Shown here: piece by piece, positions 15,606 through 23,731 of the stretch
Numbering within the stretch: the first letter of the stretch is position 1
Layout: the number at the start of each line of letters is the position of its first letter
DNA from: Granulimonas faecalis
GTDB taxonomy: Bacteria > Actinomycetota > Coriobacteriia > Coriobacteriales > Atopobiaceae
DNA length: 64,000 bases
Direction of reading: 5' to 3'
Assembly: GCF_022834715.1 (NCBI RefSeq)
Contig: NZ_BQKC01000001.1
Span: 408,501 to 472,500, forward strand
Translations under genes and position numbers: made by a program
The notes under the pieces: generated by a model
What the model saw: the letters and a program-made list of their open reading frames with translations, nothing else
Databases searched by the model: none
What the model was told of the DNA's origin: nothing

Positions 15606-16175
15606 CTAATGTGCCCCCTTCATTCGTGCTAGCACAAACTTCGTTTCCAGCATTGCCTGCTGTTTCTTCAGAGACTCCAATTTGAGCTGGTTTCTGTAAA
15701 GCGATCCGATCGTCTTCTGAACTTCGAGTGAGGGGAGACCTGAGATCTCGAGCTCGGACAACTGTCTAACGGTGCTCTTTAGGAGCTTTGATCCCTGCCG
15801 TCCAGCGAGCAACTGGTGTCTGGTGCTGCTGTCCTCGTTAAGCAGGTAGGCGAGGTAATTTGCATCAATCGTGGATGGCGGAGTGATGCGCACGTAGTTT
15901 TGGGTGAAGAGGAAGCCGTCGTGGGGCCGCCCGACCGTCGTCGCCTTCCCGGAGATGAGGCTGAAGACCAGATCGCCCGTCTGCAAGGTAAGCACGTCGT
16001 CATTGGTCTTGATAAACCGTGCGCCATGAGTGGATGAATCCTCGCCGAATAGGTCCGCCTCAAGCTCTTCTTGGCCGTAGAAGTAGTAGGTCGGGGCGTT
16101 GGGGTCCGATGTTTCCTCGATGCGTGATTGCGGCGATCCGCTTTTTAGGCCCGCTAGGCCGGCCAGTCGTCCCAT
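15606..16175 (-). CDS. Half-size HsdS-like protein (single recognition domain)
   Basis: 189 residues from ATG 16175, with AAGAAGGA before it. The core (VLTLQTGDLVFSLISGKATTVG, FLFTQNYVRI, NYLAYLLNE, RQLSELEISGLPSLEVQKTIGSLYRNQLKLESLKKQQ) has the beta-rich recognition domain followed by a helical spacer, as in one half of an HsdS. It shares no close sequence with the two-domain hsdS downstream and lacks the repeats used for switching. It could dimerise to make a separate specificity, or act as an accessory. First gene transcribed from the promoter at 16216. Confidence 0.8.
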   Translation of the reverse strand: MGRLAGLAGLKSGSPQSRIEETSDPNAPTYYFYGQEELEADLFGEDSSTHGARFIKTNDDVLTLQTGDLVFSLISGKATTVGRPHDGFLFTQNYVRITPPSTIDANYLAYLLNEDSSTRHQLLAGRQGSKLLKSTVRQLSELEISGLPSLEVQKTIGSLYRNQLKLESLKKQQAMLETKFVLARMKGAH

Positions 16176-16215
16176 AGGAGCATCCTTCTTTGAGCTATCA
16201 GGTAATTGCAATATA

Positions 16216-16243
16216 AGGATAGCCATCCTGAATGGTATGTCAA
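16216..16243 (-). promoter_or_regulatory. Sigma-70-type promoter of the type I RM operon
   Basis: On the minus strand TTGACA (16238-16243) and TATCCT (16216-16221) are separated by 16 bases, about 40 bases before the ATG of the half-size hsdS gene. Confidence 0.65.
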
Positions 16244-16296
16244 TGAAGAATCGTGATTGTCGCTAATTACAAAACAGAGATGGCGCAAATCGAGGA

Positions 16297-16920
16297 TTAG
16301 ATGCTCAGGTGGTCGAATTTGGTCACGATGATGTGTTCAAGCACCTTGATCCCCAGGAGTTCACCGGCTTCCTTGAGCTTAGCGGTGGTCTCTAGGTCCT
16401 CGGCTGAGGGTTGCGCCGTCCCGCTCGGGTGGTTGTGAGCGACGATAATGCTTGCGGCTCTGTCTTCGAGGGCCTTTGCAAAGATCTCTCGAGGGTGCAC
16501 TAGGCTCTGATTAAGAGTGCCTTGGAAGATGGTCGTGTTGCTGATGAGTCGGTTCGCTCCGTCCAAAGTGAGCAGCACGAAGTGCTCCTGCTTCTTGTTG
16601 CGAATGGCGCCGAGTTGGGCTACAGCGTCGTCGGTGCAAGAGATGACGGGGCTCTCTGCGGGCATAAGATATCGCCGACCGAGCTCGAACAACGCGACGA
16701 CCTCGCTTGTTTTGGCTGCACCCATGCCCTTTATGGAGGAAAGCTCTCCGTAGGTAACGGAGCTTCCTTTTTCTTTGAGAAGCTTGAGCACCTGCCTTGC
16801 AATGTCGTGAGCAGATACTTGCTTGTTTCCACTTCCGATGAGGATGCGCAGCAGCTCCTCGTCTGTAAGATGCGCAGGTCCGAACTTAACGAGCTTCTCT
16901 CTCGGCATCATGGTGGTCAT
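16297..16920 (-). CDS. radC: RadC-family JAB1/MPN-domain protein
   Basis: 207 residues. The N-terminus (PREKLVKFGPAHLTDEELLRILIGSG, then a helix-hairpin-helix around SIKGMGAAKTSEV) and the C-terminal JAMM metal site (HNHPSGTAQPSAEDLETT) are both intact and typical of UPF0758/RadC. Despite its name no firm repair role is established; the family is frequent on mobile and defence islands, often beside restriction systems, as here. Its lower GC resembles the type I genes, so it probably travels with them. It ends 120 bases before the half-size hsdS gene, which has its own promoter. Confidence 0.92.
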   Translation of the reverse strand: MTTMMPREKLVKFGPAHLTDEELLRILIGSGNKQVSAHDIARQVLKLLKEKGSSVTYGELSSIKGMGAAKTSEVVALFELGRRYLMPAESPVISCTDDAVAQLGAIRNKKQEHFVLLTLDGANRLISNTTIFQGTLNQSLVHPREIFAKALEDRAASIIVAHNHPSGTAQPSAEDLETTAKLKEAGELLGIKVLEHIIVTKFDHLSI

Positions 16921-17027
16921 GCTTTAGCCCCTCGTAGTGACTTATGCATAACGTGCGGCGTACATAGCAACCTATGGTAAGGGATGCTAAGCCGTTGATC
17001 TGTATGGAGCCCCTTCGCTGAGGATGC

Positions 17028-17178
17028 GTTTTTCGGTCCGGAGGTCACCCGCAAGTGGGGTCAGAGGAGGCTGGGTGAATGTGGCTCGGCTTCCAACTCC
17101 AAATGGGTGCAGGGGGCACACGTCGTCCTGCGAGACAAAGCCGTCCCTGGGGGCCGCACCAAGTGGCCACTTGGCGCA
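17028..17178. repeat. Single 24-bp palindromic element with decayed spacer copy
   Basis: 17155-17178 has arms CGCACCAA/TTGGCGCA around GTGGCCAC, the same family as the 1494 and 6179 clusters. About 130 bases upstream, GTTTTTCGGTCCGGAGGT (around 17030) resembles the spacer that follows those elements, so the cluster may once have been larger. The remainder of 16921-17205 shows no gene. Confidence 0.7.
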
Positions 17179-17205
17179 CCCTCTGGCTAAGGCCCCTCGG
17201 CAACC

Positions 17206-17946
17206 CTACGGCCGCTCGCAGGCCTCCAGCTCCTCCGTGATGCGGCCGCCCCCTATCCGGTAGATGCGGTCGCAGAACCCGCCCACCAGGGCCGGGTTGT
17301 GGCCGATGAAGAGAAACGCCGTGCCCAGCTCCCGGTGGACCCTCCCAAGCAGCGCCATGACCTTGGCCTGGACGGTGACGTCCAAGGCGCTCGTGGCCTC
17401 GTCGCACAGGAGGAGCTTGGGCCTGCCGATGACGGCCCGCGCGATCGCCGCCCGCTGGCATTCCCCGCCGGAGAGCTCGTACGGAAACCTCTCCGCGTAG
17501 GACCCGGGCAGCTCCACGGCCTCAAGCGCCTCCCTCACCAAGCGGTCCTTGTCGGCCCCCTTGAACCGCGGCAGGTAGCGGGCCCCCTCGAAGACGGCGT
17601 CGCCCAGGCGCATGGTCGGGATAAACGACGCCTCCGGGTCCTGAAAGACCATCTGCATCCCCAGCCAGGCCCGCCTCACCGCGGCCGACCGGCCCCTCGG
17701 CAAGCGGCCGCCCCCGGAGCGCTCCACGCCGTCAAACCGCACATGGCCCGCGTTGGGGGAGAGGAGCCCCGCCGCGATGCACGCGAGCGTGCTCTTTCCG
17801 CTGCCACTGGGGCCCATGAGCCCCACGCGCTCCCCGGCCCCCACCCATATCGACACATCGTCCAGGGCGAGCAGCCCGGACCGCCGGTACCTCTTGGACA
17901 CGCCCTCCAGGCGGAGAAGGGCGTCCCCGCCGCCCTCAGGCCCCAT
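17206..17946 (-). CDS. ABC transporter ATPase, nickel/peptide type (second)
   Basis: 246 residues, last of a five-gene ABC importer operon. Walker A GPSGSGKST at about 45-53, Q-loop VFQDPEASF, signature LSGGECQRAAIAR, Walker B LLLCDEATSALD, H-loop FIGHNP. It is of the DppF/NikE/OppF class, which pairs with a DppD/NikD-class ATPase; the start overlaps the partner gene by 11 bases. It lacks the usual C-terminal oligopeptide-type extension with conserved cysteines, which fits the nickel branch better than the peptide branch. Confidence 0.9.
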   Translation of the reverse strand: MGPEGGGDALLRLEGVSKRYRRSGLLALDDVSIWVGAGERVGLMGPSGSGKSTLACIAAGLLSPNAGHVRFDGVERSGGGRLPRGRSAAVRRAWLGMQMVFQDPEASFIPTMRLGDAVFEGARYLPRFKGADKDRLVREALEAVELPGSYAERFPYELSGGECQRAAIARAVIGRPKLLLCDEATSALDVTVQAKVMALLGRVHRELGTAFLFIGHNPALVGGFCDRIYRIGGGRITEELEACERP

Positions 17947-18733
17947 CGCCGACCCTCCTGAACGTCCTTCCCGTCCTCGGCACGGCGTCGATGAGCTCCC
18001 GGGTATAGGGCTGCGACGGCCTCGCCATCACCCGCTCGGTGGGGCCCTCCTCCACGATCCTCCCGTCCCTCATCACGGCGATCCGCCGGGCCACCTGCGC
18101 GGCGAACCCGATGTCGTGGGTCACCGTGACGAGGGCCACGCCCTCCCTCGCGTTGAGGTCCCCGAGCAGCCCGCCCACCTTGTCCCGGGCCTCCTCGTCC
18201 AGGCCGCCGGTGGGCTCGTCGGCCAGCAGCAGGCTGGGGCCGCACGCCACGGAGAGCGCCACGGCCACCCGCTGGCACTGGCCGCCGGATAGCTCCCGGG
18301 GAAACGCCGCCAGGACCCGCCCGGGGTCCTCTATGCCCATCCTCCGGAGGAGGGCCTCCCCCCAGGAGGGCGGCACCTCCTTGCCGTGGGCCCGGAGCAC
18401 CTCGTCGAGCTGCCGCCCGACGGTGAACAGCGGGTCCAGGGACTCCCGCCCGTTTTGGAAGACGTAGGCTATCTGCGACCCTCGCAGGGACCGCAGCACC
18501 CTGCCCGGCGCCGTGACGAGGTCGGTGCCGCGGAACTCGATGGCGCCCGACTCGATACGGGCCTGGCACGGCAGCAGCCGTGCGATGGAGCGCAGCAGCG
18601 TGCTCTTGCCCGACCCGCTCTCGCCCACGACGGCGAGGCTCTCCCCGGCACCCAGCTCAAGGCTCACCGAGGCCAGGGCCCGGTTGGGGCCGTAGCTCAC
18701 GGTGAGGGAGTCTATCTCGAGCAGTCCGTCCAT
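17936..18733 (-). CDS. ABC transporter ATPase, nickel/peptide type (first)
   Basis: 265 residues. Walker A GESGSGKST, Q-loop YVFQNGRESLDP, signature LSGGQCQRVAVAL, Walker B LLLADEPTGGLD, H-loop VTHD. DppD/NikD-class partner of the following ATPase; the two form a heterodimeric motor for the two permeases encoded upstream. Between it and the binding-protein gene lies the 24-G tract. Confidence 0.9.
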   Translation of the reverse strand: MDGLLEIDSLTVSYGPNRALASVSLELGAGESLAVVGESGSGKSTLLRSIARLLPCQARIESGAIEFRGTDLVTAPGRVLRSLRGSQIAYVFQNGRESLDPLFTVGRQLDEVLRAHGKEVPPSWGEALLRRMGIEDPGRVLAAFPRELSGGQCQRVAVALSVACGPSLLLADEPTGGLDEEARDKVGGLLGDLNAREGVALVTVTHDIGFAAQVARRIAVMRDGRIVEEGPTERVMARPSQPYTRELIDAVPRTGRTFRRVGDGA

Positions 18734-18776
18734 GGGTGGCGCGCTTTCTGCCGGCCCTGTGCCCCGCGCCCGCGTC

Positions 18777-18800
18777 GGGGGGGGGGGGGGGGGGGGGGGG
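18777..18800. repeat. 24-base G homopolymer
   Basis: Twenty-four consecutive G on the plus strand (C on the coding strand of the operon), abutting the TGA stop of the binding-protein gene at 18801 and lying 43 bases before the next start at 18733. It is not inside a coding region. Such a tract is highly prone to slippage; it may also mark a low-quality join in the assembly. Confidence 0.95.
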
Positions 18801-20387
18801 TCAGGCGACGTCGGTGTCGACCGTCACGAAATAGTACTCCGAGGGCGCCACGTCGAGACCGGACACGGCCGAGGTGCTCAGCACCGTCGCGTCGGGGTTG
18901 GAGAAGAAGACGCAGGGGTTGTCGTTCAACACCACCTGGGCGATCCGGCGCGCGATCCCGTTGCGCTCGTCCTCGTCGAAGGTCTCGTCCAGCCGCGCGA
19001 CGAGGGCGTCCACCTCCCCGTTGGAGTAGCCGCCGTAGTTGGCCGAGGCGCCGGTGACGAAGTGGGTCCTCGCGAAGTAGGCCGGGTCGCCGGTGGGGGC
19101 CATGGCGGAGCTGTCGAGGGTCATGTCGGGGTCGTCCTCGGCCCAGGTCCCCTTGTCCTCCAGGAAGTAGTCGGTGGGGACGATCCGGAGCCGTATGCCG
19201 GCCTGGGCGAGCCTGGACTGGAGGTCGTCGGCGATCTGGACGAAGCGCTCGTAGCTGGTGCAGGTGTAGAGGTCGAGCTCCACCGGGGCGCCGTCGAGCT
19301 CGCGGACGCCGTCGCCGTCGGTGTCGGTTATCCCGGCCTCCTCGAGGACCCGGGCGGCCGCCGCCACGTCGCAGCGGTCCACGGTCACCCGGAGGCCCTC
19401 GGTGCCCCCGAAGGGCAGGGTCCGGCTGTAGACGCCCCAGCTCGGGGTGGCGTTGCCCTGGCAGACGACGTCCGCGTAGCCGTCCCGGTCTATGCAGTAT
19501 GCGACGGCCGTGCGCACCGCCGCGTTCTGGATGACGGGGTGGGTCATGTTCATGCAGATGAAGTCGGCGCGGGAGGTCGTTTTCCGGGAGACCCGGTAGT
19601 CGCCGTCGCCGTCCCGGGCGAGGGTGGCCAGGGTGGAGGCGGAGGGCATCGCCACGGCGTCGATCTCTCCGTTCTGCATGGCCATGGTGATGGCGTTGTC
19701 GTCGGAGAAGCACGTGAGCCGCACCTCTGAGAGCTTGGGGGTGCCCCGCCAGTAGTGCTCGTTGGGGCCCATGACGATGTGGCTCTCGGCCTCGAACTCC
19801 CGCATCATGTAGGGGCCCGTGCCCGGGGTCTCCCTTGCGTAGTCGACGTCGTCGCCCACGTAGTACACGCACAGGAGCGGGTCGCACAGGGCGTTCTCCA
19901 GGGAGGGCACGGCCTCCCTGGTCCTGATGGTGAGGGTGTTGCCCTCCGCCGCGAGCCCCTCGCAGGGCAGGGTCTCCATCCCGCGCGGGTTCCTCTCCAA
20001 GGTGCGCTCCCAGGCGGCCTTCACGGCGGCGGCGTCCACGGCCTCGCCGTTGGAGAACTCGATGCCGTCGTTGAGGGTCACCTTCCAGGTGCGGTCGTCC
20101 ACCCGCTCGGCCCCCGCGGCCAGCCAGGGCTCCGGGGTGAGGTCGTCGCCCACCCTGAAGAGGGTCTCCACGATGCCGTAGTAGATGAGGTACCAGCTGT
20201 CCCACTCGGAGGCGGGGTCCATGGTCTCGGCGGAGAAGTGGGTGGTGGAGCCGGCATGGAGGGTCTTCTCGCCGGAGGCACGGGGGGCGGTCTGCCCGCC
20301 GCCGGAGCACCCCGCGAGCAGGAGGGCGCCGAGCAATAGGATGAGTGCGGCCATCGCGGGCCGCGCCGTCGTGACGGGTCGGGTCAT
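18801..20387 (-). CDS. ABC transporter substrate-binding lipoprotein, family 5
   Basis: 528 residues from ATG 20387, with GGGGGAG before it. The N-terminus ends in a lipobox, LLLAGCSGG (Cys about 26), so the mature protein is anchored outside the membrane. The SBP family 5 pattern is clear: ETMDPASEWDSW, GIVETLFRVGDDLTPEPWLA, VTLNDGIEFSNGEAVDAAAV, GTGPYMMREFE, NAAVRTAVAYCIDRDGYA. The ETMDP..ETLF..PWLA series resembles nickel- and metallophore-binding NikA/CntA proteins more than oligopeptide binders, so nickel or a metal chelate is my preferred substrate, with dipeptide the alternative. Third gene of the permease-permease-SBP-ATPase-ATPase operon. Confidence 0.9.
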   Translation of the reverse strand: MTRPVTTARPAMAALILLLGALLLAGCSGGGQTAPRASGEKTLHAGSTTHFSAETMDPASEWDSWYLIYYGIVETLFRVGDDLTPEPWLAAGAERVDDRTWKVTLNDGIEFSNGEAVDAAAVKAAWERTLERNPRGMETLPCEGLAAEGNTLTIRTREAVPSLENALCDPLLCVYYVGDDVDYARETPGTGPYMMREFEAESHIVMGPNEHYWRGTPKLSEVRLTCFSDDNAITMAMQNGEIDAVAMPSASTLATLARDGDGDYRVSRKTTSRADFICMNMTHPVIQNAAVRTAVAYCIDRDGYADVVCQGNATPSWGVYSRTLPFGGTEGLRVTVDRCDVAAAARVLEEAGITDTDGDGVRELDGAPVELDLYTCTSYERFVQIADDLQSRLAQAGIRLRIVPTDYFLEDKGTWAEDDPDMTLDSSAMAPTGDPAYFARTHFVTGASANYGGYSNGEVDALVARLDETFDEDERNGIARRIAQVVLNDNPCVFFSNPDATVLSTSAVSGLDVAPSEYYFVTVDTDVA

Positions 20388-20401
20388 GGTCTCCCCCAGG
20401 T

Positions 20402-21274
20402 TCATCGGGTCGTGTCTCGGGCGCTCCCCGCGGGCCCGCTGGGCCGGGCGCCGCCGTGGGTCTGCGATCCGGCGTCGAGTGCCTCGCGCAGCGTGTCGCC
20501 CAAGAGGTTGAAGATCGCCACGGTCAGGAAGAGCGCCGCCATGGGCACCAGCATGCACCAGATGGCGTACTGGAAGGTGGGCTGGGCCTCGGCCATCATG
20601 GCGCCCCAGTCGTTGGTGGGGCGCTCGGGGCCAAGGCCGATGAATGAGAGGCCCGCCATGGTGAGGACCACGTCGCTCACGGAGAGCGCCGCCAGGGTGA
20701 TCGTGGGCCCTGCCACCTGGGGCAGCAGGTAGCGGACGACTATGGCCCCGGTGGGCGCCCCGCACATCCTCGCCGCCTTGAGGCGGTCTGATTGCCTGAA
20801 CGACGCGGCCATGGCCCGCGAGAGCCTGGCGAACTGCGTCCAGTACACCGCGGCTATGGCCAGCACCATGTTGGGCACCCCCGGGCCGAGGACGCCCGCG
20901 ACGGCCACCGCGAGGACGAAGCTCGGGAAGGCCTGGAAGGCCGTGACCACCTTGTCCACGACGTAGCCCCACGGGCCCCCGAGATAGCCGCCGAGCAGGC
21001 CCACCGCCACGCCCACCGCTGCCACCACGGCGACGGTGACGAGCCCCAGGAGCACCGACTCCCGACCACCGGCGACGGTGCGCATGAGGACGTCCCTGCC
21101 CAGGGAGTCGGTCCCCAGCAGGTGGCCGTCGCCCGGCGCCCTGAGGGCCTCGCCCAGGTCGGTCGCGTTCACGCTGGCGGGGAGAAAGGCCGGTGCGACG
21201 AGGAGAAACCCGACGAAGGAGCAGGTCAGGGCCGCTGCAAATAAGAGCCTTCGCCCGCCGCGCGCCCTAGTCAT
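20402..21274 (-). CDS. ABC transporter permease, DppC/NikC type
   Basis: 290 residues with about six membrane helices. The N-terminal HLLGTDSLGRDVLMRTVAGGR is the signature of DppC/NikC permeases, and the EAA-loop region reads SDRLKAARMCGAPTGAIVVRYLLPQ. The C-terminal GLSFIGLGPERPTNDWGAMMAEAQ is also typical. It overlaps the upstream permease gene by eight bases and precedes the binding-protein gene by 14, so all are co-transcribed. Confidence 0.93.
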   Translation of the reverse strand: MTRARGGRRLLFAAALTCSFVGFLLVAPAFLPASVNATDLGEALRAPGDGHLLGTDSLGRDVLMRTVAGGRESVLLGLVTVAVVAAVGVAVGLLGGYLGGPWGYVVDKVVTAFQAFPSFVLAVAVAGVLGPGVPNMVLAIAAVYWTQFARLSRAMAASFRQSDRLKAARMCGAPTGAIVVRYLLPQVAGPTITLAALSVSDVVLTMAGLSFIGLGPERPTNDWGAMMAEAQPTFQYAIWCMLVPMAALFLTVAIFNLLGDTLREALDAGSQTHGGARPSGPAGSARDTTR

Positions 21275-22346
21275 CCCCCGCCTCCCCCTCGACGGAGGGG
21301 TCGATGAGCCGGCAGGCGCCGTCGACGGCGGCGTTGACGAGCAGGTACACGACGGCTGCCACGAGCGCGTAGGCGCCTATGAAGGGGTAGTCCCGGTGAC
21401 CCACGGCCTTGATGGACTCGAACCCGAGACCGGGCCAGCCGAAGATGCCCTCCACGATCGCCGAGCCCCCCAGCAGCATCCCGAAAGCCGTGCCGGCGAG
21501 GGTGAGGAGCGGCACCAGGCTGTTCTTGAGCACGTGGACAAGGACGATGCACGGTTCCGGGACGCCCCGCGCCCGGAGGCCGTCCACATAGGCCGACGAG
21601 AGCTGCCCTATGGCGACCGTCCGCAGCTGACGCGTGAGCCATGCCGACAGCGGGAGCGCCGTCGCGACGGTGGGCAGGAGGATGCCCGCCAGGTCCCTGG
21701 TCGAGAGGACGTCGAGCGTCCTGAGGCGCACGGAGAACACGTAGAGCAGCAGGAGCGCCACAAAGAACGAGGGCATGGAGCAGAAGAGGTAGGTGGCCGC
21801 CTGTACGGCCCTGTCCAGGGGCCCTCCCTGCCAGTAGGCGCAGGCCAGGGCGAGGGGCACGGAGACGAGGAGCGTCAGCACGATGGACGAGAGGGCCAGG
21901 GCGAGGGTGTAGGGCAGCGCGTCGAGCAGCACCTCGGCCACCGGCTCGCCGCTTCTGAGGGACGTCCCGAGGTCGCCGCGGAAGACGCCCGCCACCCAGC
22001 CGGCGTACTGCTCGGCAAAGGGCCTGTCGAGGCCCAGCTCCGCGCGCTTCTCGGCGAGCTGCGACTCCGTGGGGGAGACGCCCGCCTCAGCGAACGACCT
22101 CACCGCGGCGTCGGTGGGGGAGAGGTACGAGAGCAGGAAGGCGACCAGGGTGACCAGGAACACGACGACCAGGGCCCCGGCCAGGCGGGCCAGGACCGGG
22201 GCGGCGCCATCGGTGGCCCGGGACTTCTTGGACACGGTAGGACGGTCACCCCCCATGGGTCTCTCGGCGGTCGCAAACGGCCCGCCAACGGGGCCGGCTG
22301 GCCGCCTGGCATGCAGCTGTCTATGGTATGGGAGGATATCAGACAT
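21267..22346 (-). CDS. ABC transporter permease, DppB/NikB type
   Basis: 359 residues, first gene of the importer operon. The ATG at 22346 is preceded by GGAGGAGA with eight-base spacing, so I prefer it, although it gives a 45-residue N-terminal extension unusual for the family; ATG 22256 or a GTG shortly after would give the normal length. Family features: AELGLDRPFAEQYAGWVAGVFRGDLG (in the periplasmic loop), GEPVAEVLLDALPYTLALAL, the EAA region SSAYVDGLRARGVPEPCIVLVHVLKNSLVPLLT and GWPGLGFESIKAVGHRDYP. Confidence 0.9.
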   Translation of the reverse strand: MSDILPYHRQLHARRPAGPVGGPFATAERPMGGDRPTVSKKSRATDGAAPVLARLAGALVVVFLVTLVAFLLSYLSPTDAAVRSFAEAGVSPTESQLAEKRAELGLDRPFAEQYAGWVAGVFRGDLGTSLRSGEPVAEVLLDALPYTLALALSSIVLTLLVSVPLALACAYWQGGPLDRAVQAATYLFCSMPSFFVALLLLYVFSVRLRTLDVLSTRDLAGILLPTVATALPLSAWLTRQLRTVAIGQLSSAYVDGLRARGVPEPCIVLVHVLKNSLVPLLTLAGTAFGMLLGGSAIVEGIFGWPGLGFESIKAVGHRDYPFIGAYALVAAVVYLLVNAAVDGACRLIDPSVEGEAGDD

Positions 22347-22437
22347 TGATTGTCTCCTCCGGCCGGTCGGCGGTAGGGTCGGAGTGACAGGTCGACCTGG
22401 GGTACCTTGTCATGGGGCCGAGAGATCGGAGGGTGCC

Positions 22438-23079
22438 GTGGCTTTCATCTATGCGATGAGCGACATGCATGGCGACATGGAGGCGTTCGACCGGGCCCTG
22501 TCGGTCGTGGACCTGGACGACCCCGCCAACCGGCTGGTCCTGTGCGGCGACTACATGGCGCCGCCGGACACCGACACTGCCATGATCCGGCTCATCATGG
22601 GGATCCAGGGCGAGCATCCCGGCCAGGTGATCGCGCTCATGGGCAACCACGAGCTCGCGTACCTCGAGGACCACAGGGCCGTGGCGTCTGCGGACGACCC
22701 CGTGGTCGCGTGGCTGCGCGGGCTCCCGTATTACTGGGAGACCGACACGCAGATATTCGTCCATGCCGGGGTGGACGAGGAGGCGCAGGACCTGTGGAGG
22801 TACGGGTCCGAGGACGCCTACTTTTGCGAGAAGTTCCCCTGGAGCACCGGCGCGTTTTTGAAGGACGTGATCGCCGGGCACGTGGGCACCGCCACCATCG
22901 CGGACGACCCGTGGTTCCACGACGTCTACTGGGATGGCCAGAGCCATTACTATCTTGATGGATCCGTGCACGTGAGCCATCGGATCCCGGTGCTCAAGTA
23001 CGACACGGTCGCCCGGAGGTACACCTGCTTCCGCTTTGGTGCCGACGGGTCCGTCGAGGAGCATGAGCCCATGCTGTGA
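22438..23079 (+). CDS. Calcineurin-like metallophosphoesterase (Ser/Thr phosphatase-like)
   Basis: 213 residues from GTG 22438, just after CGGAGGG. The metal-binding blocks of the superfamily are in order: SDMHGD (8-13), LCGDYM, GNHEL, and later IFVHAGVDEE and IAGHVGT. The pattern is of the PrpA/PrpE/ApaH branch. It lacks long inserts and a signal peptide, so it is cytoplasmic. It is divergent from the ABC operon, and a GC hairpin at 23156-23185 follows it. Confidence 0.88.
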   Translation: MAFIYAMSDMHGDMEAFDRALSVVDLDDPANRLVLCGDYMAPPDTDTAMIRLIMGIQGEHPGQVIALMGNHELAYLEDHRAVASADDPVVAWLRGLPYYWETDTQIFVHAGVDEEAQDLWRYGSEDAYFCEKFPWSTGAFLKDVIAGHVGTATIADDPWFHDVYWDGQSHYYLDGSVHVSHRIPVLKYDTVARRYTCFRFGADGSVEEHEPML

Positions 23080-23475
23080 TGGGGGACGTTTCCGTTTTGG
23101 AACGAGTGGAGGTGTTCAAATTCGTAGTAGAGCCGGACGACACGCACAAGGGTAACGGCCTCCGGAGTCTCGTAATCGGAGGCCGACTGCCTCATTCAGA
23201 CAGGGGATTATGGCCGGGATGTATGTCTCCCAGCTGCCGATGACCTCGGCAGCTCCAGAAAACACCATGGGCTAAGAAGATATATCAAGCCTTCTGGCGA
23301 GGGTGGCCCTCGACAGTATTAATGCATGAGGCCTTTGGAGCGGCCTCGTTTAGCCTGCTATGGTTCGTTAGCTAATGATTTGTTGTATTAGAACATGGTG
23401 TAAACATGACAGAGTCTGAGGCTGCGAGCTCCGAGAATGTGGTCCAGGTTCTAGTCGGTATGCGGATAGATTTAA
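23080..23475. other. Non-coding stretch after the phosphatase gene
   Basis: No gene seen. Two hairpins are present: 23156-23185 (CGGCCTCCG pairing with CGGAGGCCG) and 23328-23347 (GAGGCC with GGCCTC, followed by GTTT). GC drops along this stretch, marking the left edge of the accessory cluster that ends near 26 kb. Confidence 0.6.
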
Positions 23476-23529
23476 AGCGGCCTGTAGCAATAATTTCGCT
23501 GCAGGCCGCTGACACATCGAAGATGTGTC
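23476..23529 (-). terminator. Tandem hairpins ending the DUF4417 cluster
   Basis: Two stems directly downstream of the last gene of the minus-strand cluster: 23511-23529 (GACACATC-GAA-GATGTGTC) and 23476-23510 (AGCGGCCTG..CAGGCCGCT). The second is followed on the minus strand by TTTAAAT. Confidence 0.75.
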
Positions 23530-23536
23530 CTAGAAC

Positions 23537-23731
23537 TTAGTCGTATACCGGTGTTGATCCATCATTCGGTTTTATGACATCAAAACATTCGGGCGGGTAC
23601 AGGTAGTCCTCCTCAGTTTCGTCGATAATCCGATACCAGCCCTTTTCTATGGACAAAACATCGTAAATCTTATTATTAAGGAGCCCCAGGGGGGAAGACT
23701 CTCCATGGTACTTAACCTGCATCATAACCAC
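23537..23731 (-). CDS. Small acidic protein, possible immunity protein
   Basis: 64 residues (or 62 from the next ATG), no signal peptide or membrane helix. The core GLLNNKIYDVLSIEKGWYRI then DETEEDYLYPPECFDVI looks like a compact beta-strand domain seen in many small proteins of mobile regions in Gram-positive bacteria; I know no established function. It overlaps the gene upstream by ten bases, and the pairing of a basic protein with a tightly linked small acidic one is typical of toxin-immunity or toxin-antitoxin couples. That role is inference. Confidence 0.65.
   Translation of the reverse strand: MVMMQVKYHGESSPLGLLNNKIYDVLSIEKGWYRIIDETEEDYLYPPECFDVIKPNDGSTPVYD

Noticed and set aside
18777-18800. 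G24 tract as a coding phase-variation site
   Set aside because: It lies outside the binding-protein frame, which has already stopped at 18801, and before the ATPase start, so length changes would not shift a coding frame. Kept only as a non-coding curiosity.
22950-23195. Minus-strand frame opposite the phosphatase end
   Set aside because: Antisense to a well-supported gene and without any recognisable sequence.
23406-23540. Small plus-strand frame starting MTESEAASSENVV
   Set aside because: About 44 codons, with no ribosome site, and it overlaps the two hairpins that end the minus-strand cluster.
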